From Reyranella sp. (GTDB lineage Bacteria; Pseudomonadota; Alphaproteobacteria; Reyranellales; Reyranellaceae): a DNA stretch of 53,359 bases. Under the pieces are notes generated by a model, which was not told where the DNA came from, did no database searches, and saw nothing but the letters and a program-made list of their open reading frames with translations. Shown here one piece after another: positions 41,304 through 49,259 of this stretch. Position 1 is the stretch's first letter; each line of letters begins with the position of its first letter. A program made the position numbers and the translations under genes. The stretch lies in assembly GCA_021732285.1 (NCBI GenBank), contig JAKFVH010000307.1, positions 1-53,359 of the forward strand, read 5' to 3'.

Positions 41304-42122
41304 ATGGCGGGGTCGTCTGCCCGGCGCGTGGCTGCGCAAGAGGGCGGCAATCAGCTTGTGGTCGAGGGCGTATTCAAGCGTTTCGGCGGCGTCGTCGCGG
41401 TGCAGGATGTGTCGCTTGAAGTGCCGCGTGGCGCGATCGTTTCCATCATCGGTCCCAACGGTGCCGGCAAGACCTCTCTCCTGAACATGATCTCGGGCTT
41501 CTACAAGCCCGACACTGGCCGCGTCATGCTCGAAGGCCAGGACATCACCCAGAAGAAGCCGAGCGACATCGCAGCACTCGGCATCGCGCGCACCTTCCAG
41601 AACATCGCCCTGTTCAGCGGGCTGACCGTGCTCGACAACCTGATGCTCGGCCGCCACGTGCGCATGAAGGCGGGCGTGATCGCGTCCGTCATCTACTGGG
41701 GCATGGCCCAGAAGGAAGACATCGCCCATCGCGAGGCCTGCGAGGAGATCATCGACTTCCTGAAGCTCCAGGACCTGCGCAAGCAGCAGACCGCGGCACT
41801 GGCCTACGGCCTGCGCAAGCGCGTCGAGCTCGGCCGCGCGCTGGCCCTCGAGCCGAGCGTGCTGCTGCTCGACGAGCCGATGGGCGGCATGAACCAGGAC
41901 GAGAAGGAAGACATGGCGCGCTACATCCTGGACGTGAACCAGGAGCGGGGCGTCACCGTCGTGCTGATCGAGCACGACATGGGCGTGGTCATGGACATCT
42001 CCGACCATGTCGTCGTGCTCGACCGCGGCCGGCGCATCGCCGCCGGCACGCCTGACGAGGTCCAGCGCGATCCCGCCGTCATCCAGGCCTATCTCGGCAC
42101 CAGCAGGAGTGAACGCGCATGA
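41304..42122 (+). CDS. Branched-chain-type ABC transporter ATPase (LivG-like)
   Basis: A 272-residue ATPase with AGGGAGG upstream of ATG 41304. Walker A is GPNGAGKTS, with FQNIALFSGLTVLDNLMLGRH typical of LivG, Walker B VLLLDEPMGGMN, and H-loop LIEHDMGVVMDISD. The signature is altered (LAYGLRKRVELGRAL), as is normal for LivG. It overlaps the acyl-CoA synthetase gene by ATGA. It is the first gene of a six-gene importer operon. Confidence 0.93.
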   Translation: MAGSSARRVAAQEGGNQLVVEGVFKRFGGVVAVQDVSLEVPRGAIVSIIGPNGAGKTSLLNMISGFYKPDTGRVMLEGQDITQKKPSDIAALGIARTFQNIALFSGLTVLDNLMLGRHVRMKAGVIASVIYWGMAQKEDIAHREACEEIIDFLKLQDLRKQQTAALAYGLRKRVELGRALALEPSVLLLDEPMGGMNQDEKEDMARYILDVNQERGVTVVLIEHDMGVVMDISDHVVVLDRGRRIAAGTPDEVQRDPAVIQAYLGTSRSERA

Positions 42123-44059
42123 GTCTGGTCGATCAGGCCGCGACGTCGACGCTGCCCAAGCTCCTGCAACGCAATGCCGAGCAGGATCCCAAAGGGCCAG
42201 GCATCCGCGAGAAGACCCGCGGCGTCTGGAAGACGCTGACCTGGACCGGCTATCGCGACCAGATGCGCGATTTTGCGCTCGGCCTCGCTGCGACCGGTTT
42301 CAAACGCGGCGACAAGCTCTCCGTGGTCGGCGACAACCGGCCCCAGCTCTATATCGCCCAGCTTTCAGCCCAGGTCCTGGGCGGCGTCTCGGTGCCGGTC
42401 TACCAGGATTCGATCGCCTCGGAGCTGGTCTACGTGCTGAACCATGCCGAGACGTCGGTCATCGTCGCCGAGGACCAGGAGCAGGTCGACAAGGCGCTGT
42501 CGCTCAAGGACAAGCTGCCGAAGCTGCGCTGGATCATCTACGACGATCCGCGCGGCCTGTCGTTCTATGACGACCCCATCCTGCGCTCCTACGACAGCGT
42601 GCTCGTGGAAGGACGCAAGTACGGCGAGGCCAACCCCGGCTTCTACGACGCCGAGCTCGCCAAGGGCAGTGCCGACGACACGATGATGATCGCCTACACC
42701 TCGGGCACGACCGGCAGTCCCAAGGGCGCGATGCTCAGCCATCGCAACATGATCGCCACTTCCGAGGCTTTCATCGAGGTGAACGACGTCAAGCAGGGCG
42801 ACAACTGGCTGTCGTACCTGCCGATGGCCTGGGTCGGCGATGCCGCCTTCACCTTGGGCATGGCGCTGGTCGCCAAGCTCACGACGAATTGCCCGGAGAG
42901 CCCGGAGACCGTGCAGCGCGATCTGCGCGAGCTCGGCCCCGACGCCATGCTGGCGCCGCCGCGCATCTGGGAGAACATGCTGACCCTGATGCAGATCAAG
43001 GGCAGCGACGCCTCGCCGATGAAGCGCCGCGTGTTCGAGCATTTCCGCAGGGTAGCCGAGCGCTGCGAGCTGAAGCGCAGCGACGGCAAGCCGTTGTCGC
43101 TCGGCGACCGGCTCGGTCTGGCGCTGGGCGAAGTCTTCGTCTACGGGCCCGTCCGCGACCAGCTCGGCCTGCGCAAGGCGCGCTGGTGCTACACCGGCGG
43201 CGCGCCGCTGGGGCCCGACACCTATCGCTTCTTCCGTTCCTTCGGCATCAACCTCAAGCAGGTCTACGGCGCCACCGAGGCGTCGGCGCTGATCGCCTGC
43301 CAGGCTGATTCGGAGGCCAATCCCAACACCGTAGGGCGGCCGATCCCGCGCATAGAAATCAAGATCGACGATCGCGGCGAGGTGCTGCTGAAAGGGTCCA
43401 ACGTCTTCAAAGGCTACTTCAAGCAGGACGAGGTGACGCGCGATACCGTCACGTCGGACGGATGGCTGAAGACCGGCGACGCCGGTTTCTTCGACAAGCA
43501 GGGCCACCTGGTCATCATCGACCGCGCCAAGGATGTCGGTAAGCTCTCCGACGGCTCGGCCTTCGCGCCGCAGTTCATCGAGAACAAGCTGAAGTTCAGC
43601 CCCTTCATCCGCGAGGCCGTGGCGTTCGGCGACCAGCGGCCGTTCGTCGTCGCCATGATCGCCATCGACATGCAGACCGTCGGCACCTGGGCGGAAAAGC
43701 AGGGGCTCGCCTACACGAGCTTCATGGACCTTAGCAGCAAGCCCGAGGTCGCCGTCATGATCGGCGAGGCGATCGCCAAGGCCAACGCCACCTTGCCCGA
43801 CGTGCAGCAGGTCAAGCGCTACCTGCTGCTGAACAAGGAGCTCGACGCCGACGACGCTGAGATGACGCGCACCCGCAAGGTCCGCCGCCGCTTCGTCGCC
43901 GAGAAGTACGCCAGCGTCATCGAAGCCTTTTATGGCGGCGCCTCGTCGGCCGACGTCACCATGGAGATCACCTTCGAGGACGGCCGCAAGTCGACGCTGA
44001 ACTCGACCATCGCCATCCACGGCAACGCCGCCACCGAGCCGGCACGGAAGGCAGCGTGA
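42119..44059 (+). CDS. AMP-dependent acyl-CoA synthetase (long-chain type)
   Basis: A 646-residue enzyme of the ANL superfamily. The P-loop is YTSGTTGSPKGAML (193-206); further motifs are VYGATEASAL, the adenylate-binding DGWLKTGDAGFFDKQGHLVIIDRAKDVGKLSDGSAFAPQFIENKLK, and the C-terminal TRTRKVRRRFVAEKY. Its large size and FAR-type region match long-chain acyl-CoA ligases. It activates a carboxylic acid with ATP and CoA. Being between livG and livH genes, it probably activates whatever the importer brings in; the LivG-ligase-LivHM layout recurs in proteobacteria for fatty or aromatic acids. Confidence 0.94.
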   Translation: MSLVDQAATSTLPKLLQRNAEQDPKGPGIREKTRGVWKTLTWTGYRDQMRDFALGLAATGFKRGDKLSVVGDNRPQLYIAQLSAQVLGGVSVPVYQDSIASELVYVLNHAETSVIVAEDQEQVDKALSLKDKLPKLRWIIYDDPRGLSFYDDPILRSYDSVLVEGRKYGEANPGFYDAELAKGSADDTMMIAYTSGTTGSPKGAMLSHRNMIATSEAFIEVNDVKQGDNWLSYLPMAWVGDAAFTLGMALVAKLTTNCPESPETVQRDLRELGPDAMLAPPRIWENMLTLMQIKGSDASPMKRRVFEHFRRVAERCELKRSDGKPLSLGDRLGLALGEVFVYGPVRDQLGLRKARWCYTGGAPLGPDTYRFFRSFGINLKQVYGATEASALIACQADSEANPNTVGRPIPRIEIKIDDRGEVLLKGSNVFKGYFKQDEVTRDTVTSDGWLKTGDAGFFDKQGHLVIIDRAKDVGKLSDGSAFAPQFIENKLKFSPFIREAVAFGDQRPFVVAMIAIDMQTVGTWAEKQGLAYTSFMDLSSKPEVAVMIGEAIAKANATLPDVQQVKRYLLLNKELDADDAEMTRTRKVRRRFVAEKYASVIEAFYGGASSADVTMEITFEDGRKSTLNSTIAIHGNAATEPARKAA

Positions 44060-44075
44060 TGTCGATTCAGCTTCA

Positions 44076-44162
44076 CCGGACCGCGGGCCTCCAGGCCGCT
44101 CATGCTCTCCCGGACCGCGCGCTTCCAGCGCGCTCAAGAGCGCGCAAGATGCGCGCGGTCCG
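44076..44162. repeat. Composite palindrome, copy 6, with truncated half-copy
   Basis: Positions 44110-44162 hold a full unit: CCGGACCGCGCGC and GCGCGCGGTCCG pair, with two GCGCGC hairpins (loops TTCCA and AAGAT) around TCAAGA. Directly upstream, 44076-44109 is a left half only (CCGGACCGCGGGCCTCCAGG then CCGCTCATG), built on the GGGCC word. The element lies between the ligase and livH genes. Confidence 0.78.
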
Positions 44163-44188
44163 CTTGACCTTGAAGGCGAGTACTGAAG

Positions 44189-45082
44189 ATGTCTGAAGAC
44201 CTCGAATTCCTCTTCGCCCTCGTGCTGAGCGGCGCCTCGATCGGGCTGATGTACTCGCTGATCGCCCTGGGCTTCGTGCTGGTCTACAAGGCGACCGACG
44301 CCATCAACTTCGCCCAGGGCGAGTTCGTGATGCTGGCCGGCATGGTCGTGGTCACCGTGCTCGGCTTCCAGGCGCCGCTGATCGCCGCCATCGTCGTCGT
44401 GCTGCTGGTCATGATCGGCTTCGGCTTCGGCCTGGAGAAGGTCGTGCTGCGGCCGTTGCTCGGCCGGCCCGTGGTGGCCGTCATCATGGCGACCATCGGC
44501 GTTGCCGCGCTGTTGCGCGGCTGGGGACCGCTGGTGCTGGGCATCGAGACGCGCAACCTGCCGCTGCCGATCGGCGATGAGCCGATCACCATCGGTCCTG
44601 CCAGCCTGCCGCCGATCCAGGTGCTGGGCGCCGTGGTGGCCTTGCTGTTCTTCCTGGCCTTCAACTGGTTCTTCAAGAAGAGCCGCATGGGCGTGGCCAT
44701 GCGCGCCGTCGCCGACAATCAGCAGGTGGCGCAAGCCATGGGCATCAACGTCGAGCGCTACTTCGCGCTTGCCTGGGCGATGGCCGGCGTCGTCTCGGCG
44801 CTGGGTGGCGTGGTGTGGGGCAGCATGCTGGGCGTCGACGTGCAGCTCGCCCTGGTCGGGCTGAAAGTATTCCCGGTGGTGATCCTGGGCGGCCTCGATT
44901 CGATCGGCGGCGCGCTGATCGGCGGGCTGATCATCGGTATCGTCGAGAGCCTGGCGGCGGGCTACCTCGATCCATACGTCGGCGGCGGCACCAAGGACTT
45001 CGCGCCCTACGTGCTGATGATCCTGGTCCTCATGATCAGGCCCTACGGCATCTTCGGCCGCCGCCAGATCGAGCGCGTGTGA
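44189..45082 (+). CDS. Branched-chain-type ABC transporter permease (LivH-like)
   Basis: A 297-residue membrane protein with about 8 helices. LivH marks are SGASIGLMYSLIALGFVLVYKATDAINFAQGEFVMLAGM at the N-terminus and MRAVADNQQVAQAMGINVERYFALAWAMAGVVSALGGVVWG in the cytoplasmic loop region. It ends IRPYGIFGRRQIERV. It pairs with the LivM-like protein downstream. A weak Shine-Dalgarno precedes ATG 44189, just after the composite palindrome. Confidence 0.95.
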   Translation: MSEDLEFLFALVLSGASIGLMYSLIALGFVLVYKATDAINFAQGEFVMLAGMVVVTVLGFQAPLIAAIVVVLLVMIGFGFGLEKVVLRPLLGRPVVAVIMATIGVAALLRGWGPLVLGIETRNLPLPIGDEPITIGPASLPPIQVLGAVVALLFFLAFNWFFKKSRMGVAMRAVADNQQVAQAMGINVERYFALAWAMAGVVSALGGVVWGSMLGVDVQLALVGLKVFPVVILGGLDSIGGALIGGLIIGIVESLAAGYLDPYVGGGTKDFAPYVLMILVLMIRPYGIFGRRQIERV

Positions 45083-45124
45083 TGCCGACCAATCTTACTC
45101 TTCGCTGGGGGCGCGTGTAAGACC

Positions 45125-46192
45125 ATGTTCCATCGCGAATCCGGAGTCTTCAAGACGACCTACGCCGCCGACATGGCGCTCTATCCGCTGCCGATCGCCA
45201 AGTGGACGATGATCGCTCTGGCGGCGATCTTCGTGCTGATCGTCCCGATGATGGTCCACGAATACTACCTGTCGATCCTGAACCTGATCTTCATCGCCAT
45301 CGTCGGCGCGCTTGGGCTCAACATCCTGGTGGGCTACACCGGCCAGATATCGATCGGCCATGGCGCCTTCATGTCGGTCGGCGCCTATACCGCGGCCAAC
45401 CTCGCGGTGAAGCTCGATCTGCCGTTCTGGCTGACGCTGCCCGCCGGCGGGCTGATGGCCGCGCTGATCGGCGTCGTCGTCGGCATGCCGAGTCTCCGCA
45501 TCAAGGGGCTTTACCTGGCGATCGCCACGCTGGCCGGCCAGCTCATCATCGAATGGACGATCAATCGCGTGCCGGCGATCTCGGGCGGCGCGCAGGCATC
45601 GATCGAGGTCGGCCGGCCGAGCCTGTTCGGCTTCACCTTCAACACCCAGGGCAGCCTCTATTTCTTCCTGCTGTTCTTCGCCGTGATCGCCATCATCGCC
45701 ACGCTCAACCTCGTGCGCAGCCGCATCGGCCGCGCCTTCGTGGCGGTGCGCGACCAGGACATCGCGGCCGAGATCATCGGCATCAACATCTACCGCTACA
45801 AGCTTCTGGCGTTTGCGATTTCGTCCTTCTACGCCGGCGTCTGCGGCGTGCTCTACACCTACTATTTCGGCATCGCGAACTACGAGCAGTTCCAGCTCAC
45901 CGTCTCGATCGACTACCTCGCCATGATCATCATCGGCGGACTGGGCTCGGTGCTGGGATCGATCCTGGGCGCGATTTTCGTCACATTGTTGCCCATCGTA
46001 ATCCGTATTCTCATGGAGAATGTGGGATCGCTGTTCTTCACCACGGCGGAGATGGCCAACGTCATCTCGGGGCTGCGGTTGGGGGTGTTTGGGGGACTTA
46101 TCATCTTCTTTTTGATCGTCGAGCCCGAAGGGCTCAATCGGCTGTGGAGGAATATCCGGAGCTACTTCCGGGTTTGGCCCTTCTCCTATTAG
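45125..46192 (+). CDS. Branched-chain-type ABC transporter permease (LivM-like)
   Basis: A 355-residue membrane protein. LivM marks are GALGLNILVGYTGQISIGHGAFMSVGAYTAANLAVK, PSLRIKGLYLAIATLAGQ, and FVAVRDQDIAAEIIGINIYRYKLLAFAISSFYAGVCGVLY. The first 25 residues (MFHRESGVFKTTYAADMAL) are an extra cytoplasmic tail; a start at ATG 45173 is an alternative. It is in the operon between livH and the binding-protein gene. Confidence 0.94.
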   Translation: MFHRESGVFKTTYAADMALYPLPIAKWTMIALAAIFVLIVPMMVHEYYLSILNLIFIAIVGALGLNILVGYTGQISIGHGAFMSVGAYTAANLAVKLDLPFWLTLPAGGLMAALIGVVVGMPSLRIKGLYLAIATLAGQLIIEWTINRVPAISGGAQASIEVGRPSLFGFTFNTQGSLYFFLLFFAVIAIIATLNLVRSRIGRAFVAVRDQDIAAEIIGINIYRYKLLAFAISSFYAGVCGVLYTYYFGIANYEQFQLTVSIDYLAMIIIGGLGSVLGSILGAIFVTLLPIVIRILMENVGSLFFTTAEMANVISGLRLGVFGGLIIFFLIVEPEGLNRLWRNIRSYFRVWPFSY

Positions 46193-46222
46193 GGGAGGGG
46201 CGTCGTTGAAAGGGAGGAACCC

Positions 46223-47473
46223 ATGACGAGGTTCGTTAAGAGTCTGCTGGGAGTGGCGGCAACGACCGCGACCTTGGCGTTGGGCGCGGGCCAAGCCTTC
46301 GCCCAGAAGGAAGTCGTGTTCGGCCTGCAATGCGACCGCACCGGGCCGACGGCGAACGTCGGGACTGTGCTGTGCCCCGGCTATCAGGACTACATTGCTC
46401 TGATCAACAGCAAGGGCGGCGTCGAGGGCGTCAAGATCAAGGTCCTCGAGATCGACCACGAGTACAAGGTGCCGCCGGCCATCGAGGCGCACGAGCGCTT
46501 CAAGAAGGAAGGCGCCGTGCTGGAGAGCCTCTACGGCACGCCGCAGACCGCGGCCCTGAACAAGAAGCTGGAAGAGGACAAGATCCTCGGCACGTCGCCC
46601 GGCTTCGGCACCGCCGCCGCCGCCGACGGCAAGCGTTATCCCTACACCTTCCCGCTCGCGGCCAGCTACTGGTCGCAGGGTGCCGCCGCGGTGCAGTTCG
46701 CCAAGGAGAAGCTGGGCGGCAGCCTCAAGGGCAAGAAGATCGCCTACATCTTCTACGACAACCCGGCGGGCAAGGAACCGCTGGCCATCCTCGAGGACCT
46801 CGCGAAGCTGGAAGGCTTCGAGATGCGCACCTTCGCCGTTCCGGCGCCAGGCCTGGAGATGGGCGCGCAGATCCTCGACATCACCGGCCGCTTCAAGCCC
46901 GACTTCATTATCGGCCACCTGTTCGGGCGCGCCCCGTCGGTCTCGATCAAGGAGCTGAAGGGCAAGGGCTTCCCGCTCAGCAAGGTGGTGTCGCTGGTGT
47001 GGGGTAGCGCCGAGTCCGACATCATCGCAGCCGGCGGCATGGGCATGGCCGAAGGCTACAACACCATCCAGTTTGCCGGCGTCGGCAAGGACCATCCGGT
47101 GATCAAGGAGATCGAGGCCATGTACAAGGCGCAGGGCAAGGCCCCGCCCAAGGAGATGGACTCGACCGTCTACTACAACCGCGGCGTCTTCATCGCGGCC
47201 CTCCACGTCGAGGCGCTGCGCAATGCCGTCAAGGCCAAGGGCGGCGCCGTGCCGACCTCCGAGGAGGTCAAAAAGGGCATGGAGTCGATCAAGGGCTTCA
47301 CGCTCGGCGGCTTCGTGCCGCCGATGGAGGTCACGCCGGCTGACCACGAGGGCGGCGGCTGGGTGCAGATCTGGACCGTGCAGGGCGGCAAGCTGGTGAA
47401 GGTGAAGGACTGGTTCCAGGCCTATCGCTCGGTGATCCAGAAGCACCTCGCGGCGGAAGCCTCGAAGTCCTGA
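46223..47473 (+). CDS. ABC transporter substrate-binding protein (Liv type)
   Basis: A 416-residue periplasmic protein with AAGGGAGGA before ATG 46223 and a signal peptide ending GAGQAFAQ. The LivJ/K-type fold is clear: VVFGLQCDRTGPTANVGTVLCPGYQDYIALINSKGGVEG, and later KKIAYIFYDNPAGKEPLAILEDL. Its sequence group (CDRTGPTA rather than the PLTGPLA of amino acid binders) is typical of binding proteins in operons with acyl-CoA ligases. It is the dedicated receptor for the importer here. Confidence 0.94.
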   Translation: MTRFVKSLLGVAATTATLALGAGQAFAQKEVVFGLQCDRTGPTANVGTVLCPGYQDYIALINSKGGVEGVKIKVLEIDHEYKVPPAIEAHERFKKEGAVLESLYGTPQTAALNKKLEEDKILGTSPGFGTAAAADGKRYPYTFPLAASYWSQGAAAVQFAKEKLGGSLKGKKIAYIFYDNPAGKEPLAILEDLAKLEGFEMRTFAVPAPGLEMGAQILDITGRFKPDFIIGHLFGRAPSVSIKELKGKGFPLSKVVSLVWGSAESDIIAAGGMGMAEGYNTIQFAGVGKDHPVIKEIEAMYKAQGKAPPKEMDSTVYYNRGVFIAALHVEALRNAVKAKGGAVPTSEEVKKGMESIKGFTLGGFVPPMEVTPADHEGGGWVQIWTVQGGKLVKVKDWFQAYRSVIQKHLAAEASKS

Positions 47474-47490
47474 ACGTCTGAACAGGGGGC

Positions 47491-47512
47491 GGGCGGCGAG
47501 CGATCGCCGCCC
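47491..47512 (+). repeat. Intercistronic hairpin after the binding-protein gene
   Basis: GGGCGGCGA and TCGCCGCCC form a 9-bp stem with a GCGA loop, between the binding-protein stop and the livF start at 47522. No U-tract follows. Such hairpins commonly protect the 3' end of the highly expressed binding-protein message and reduce read-through into the next gene. Confidence 0.6.
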
Positions 47513-47521
47513 GACTTCGCC

Positions 47522-48313
47522 ATGCTGGCGATCAACAACATCGAAGTCGTCTATGACCGCGTGATCCTCGTCCTGAAGGGCGTGTCGATCGACGTCGGCG
47601 ACGGCCAGATCACGACCTTGCTGGGCGCCAACGGCGCCGGCAAGACGACGACGCTCAAGGCGATTTCCGGCGTGCTGCGCTCCGAGCGCGGCGAGGTCAC
47701 CAAGGGCACCGTGCAATTGGGCGACCGGCGTATCGACGGCATGCGGGCGCATGACGTGACTCGGCTCGGCCTGGTCCAGGTGTTCGAGGGCCGGCGCGTG
47801 TTCGAGAACCTGACCGCCGAGGAGAACCTGATTGCCGGCGGCCATGTCCAGACGGCGGGCGTGGTGAAGCAGGGCATCGACCTGGTCTATTCCTATTTCC
47901 CGCGGCTCAAGGAGCGACGCCACCAGGTCTCGGGCTACCTGTCGGGCGGTGAGCAGCAGATGCTGGCGATCGGCCGGGCGCTGATGAGCCAGCCCAAGGT
48001 GGTGCTGCTCGACGAGCCGTCGCTCGGCCTCGCCCCCATGCTGGTCGAAGAGATCTTCGGCATCGTGAGCCGCCTGGTGAAGCAGGAGAAGCTCTCGGTC
48101 CTGCTGGTCGAGCAGAACGCCACCATGGCGCTGTCCGTGGCCGACCACGGCTATGTCATGGAGAACGGCCGCATCGTGCTGGAAGGCCCGGCCGCCAAGC
48201 TGCGCGACAATTCCGACATCAAGGAATTCTACCTCGGTCTGAACGAAGGCGGGGCGCGCAAGTCCTATCGCGATACCAAACATTACAAGCGTCGTAAGCG
48301 CTGGCTGTCCTGA
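47522..48313 (+). CDS. Branched-chain-type ABC transporter ATPase (LivF-like)
   Basis: A 263-residue ATPase. Walker A is GANGAGKTT, then VQVFEGRRVFENLTAEENLIAGGH typical of LivF, signature LSGGEQQMLAIGRAL, Walker B VVLLDEPSLGLAP and H-loop LVEQNATMAL. The C-terminal extension GLNEGGARKSYRDTKHYKRRKRWLS is characteristic of the LivF group linked to acyl-CoA ligases. No good Shine-Dalgarno is seen before ATG 47522, which follows the hairpin by 9 bases. Confidence 0.94.
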   Translation: MLAINNIEVVYDRVILVLKGVSIDVGDGQITTLLGANGAGKTTTLKAISGVLRSERGEVTKGTVQLGDRRIDGMRAHDVTRLGLVQVFEGRRVFENLTAEENLIAGGHVQTAGVVKQGIDLVYSYFPRLKERRHQVSGYLSGGEQQMLAIGRALMSQPKVVLLDEPSLGLAPMLVEEIFGIVSRLVKQEKLSVLLVEQNATMALSVADHGYVMENGRIVLEGPAAKLRDNSDIKEFYLGLNEGGARKSYRDTKHYKRRKRWLS

Positions 48314-48336
48314 CCTTTTGCCATCCAGCCATCTCT

Positions 48337-48383
48337 TGCCATCTTGATGGCACGCCAACCATTGCCTATTCTTCTTCAGGCAA
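48337..48383 (+). promoter_or_regulatory. Promoter and operator candidate of vapBC
   Basis: A -35-like TTGATG (48344-48349) and -10-like TATTCT (48367-48372) are 17 bases apart. A perfect inverted repeat TGCCATC-TT-GATGGCA (48337-48352) overlaps the -35, and a second one, TTGCCT/AGGCAA (48362-48383), overlaps the -10. GCCATC also occurs as direct repeats just upstream. The VapBC complex would be expected to bind here. Confidence 0.55.
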
Positions 48384-48394
48384 CGGAGGCACGC

Positions 48395-48643
48395 ATGGTT
48401 GAACCTCAGCTTTCTGTTCGTAGCGCAAAAGCCCGCAATCTGGCCCATCGCCTTGCAAGGCGGGAAAAACGGTCGATCGCCGATATCGTCGAGCGTGCGC
48501 TTGAAGCCTACGAAGTCCGCGAAGCTGGGCGCGAGCCGGCCGCTTCCTTCTATGCCCGGCTGTCGGTGAACTACGGGACCGACGTCGATCTCGAGGCTGT
48601 CATCCGCAAGGCGCGCCGTGTCAATACGGGACCGGACCTTTGA
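48395..48643 (+). CDS. vapB: VapB-family antitoxin
   Basis: An 82-residue protein; ATG 48395 follows GGAGG by 5 bases, and a longer frame to 48344 starts upstream of the promoter and is rejected. The text QLSVRSAKARNLAHRLARREKRSIADIVERALEAYE is the Rv0623/PSK-type antitoxin pattern, with an N-terminal DNA-binding part. The C-terminal part (FYARLSVNYGTDVDLEAVIRKAR) would bind the toxin. Its stop overlaps the TTG start of vapC, so synthesis is coupled. Confidence 0.9.
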   Translation: MVEPQLSVRSAKARNLAHRLARREKRSIADIVERALEAYEVREAGREPAASFYARLSVNYGTDVDLEAVIRKARRVNTGPDL

Positions 48644-49053
48644 TCTTCCTCGACACCAACGTCCTGTCTGAGACCCTGCGCAAGTCGCCCGAGCCGAAAG
48701 TGATAGCTTGGCTCGTTCGGCATGATGCCGAGTTGGCTCTTCCGACGGTAACGATCGCGGAAATCGCCTTCGGTATTCGCAAGCTTCGGCCAAATCAGCG
48801 CCCAGCTCGACTGGAACAGGGTCTATCTGCTTGGCGGCATCGCTTTGCGGACAGGATATTCGGGCTGACCGAGGATGCGGCGCTGGCCTATGGTGACATC
48901 ATGGGCAACGCTTCGCGACGTGGACACCCGATGTCGGCACCCGACGGCATGATCGCCGCTATTGCAAAGGTCAATGACGGCCATCTGGCGACGCGCAATC
49001 TGGCGGATTTCCAAACAACCGGCATTGAACTCGTCTCGCCGTGGGACTTTTAG
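48640..49053 (+). CDS. vapC: VapC PIN-domain ribonuclease toxin
   Basis: A 137-residue PIN-domain protein. The acidic residues of the active site are Asp5 (FLDTNVLSE), Glu41 (TIAEIAFGI), Asp102 (APDGMIAAIA) and Asp123 (RNLADF). VapC toxins cut tRNA or rRNA and are held inactive by VapB. TTG at 48640 is the start and overlaps the antitoxin stop. Length and motif spacing are normal, so the toxin looks intact. Confidence 0.93.
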   Translation: MIFLDTNVLSETLRKSPEPKVIAWLVRHDAELALPTVTIAEIAFGIRKLRPNQRPARLEQGLSAWRHRFADRIFGLTEDAALAYGDIMGNASRRGHPMSAPDGMIAAIAKVNDGHLATRNLADFQTTGIELVSPWDF

Positions 49054-49259
49054 CTGCGCTGCGTCCATGCGCAAACGCCGACGGCAAGCACCGACATCCC
49101 GAGCCTTTTCCGGACGGGGCGGTCGGCGATTGGCGCCAACAACTCGGCCAATCCACTGCGCACAGGTGATAGAGTAGGGCACGAGATTACATGTTCGTGC
49201 ACGCGGCCATGCAAAGGGTTCACGGTCAAACAGGCGCAAAAGGAAGTACTCTGGCGTCG

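Noticed and set aside
42365..44734. A 789-codon open frame on the minus strand opposite the acyl-CoA synthetase and livH genes
   Set aside because: It is antisense to a synthetase with all ANL motifs; its own text has no recognisable domain and runs through the composite palindrome.
45095..48793. A 1232-codon open frame on the minus strand across the livM, binding-protein and livF genes
   Set aside because: It is a GC-driven antisense shadow: its composition is rich in His, Arg and Asp with no motifs, and the plus strand holds well-recognised genes over its whole length.
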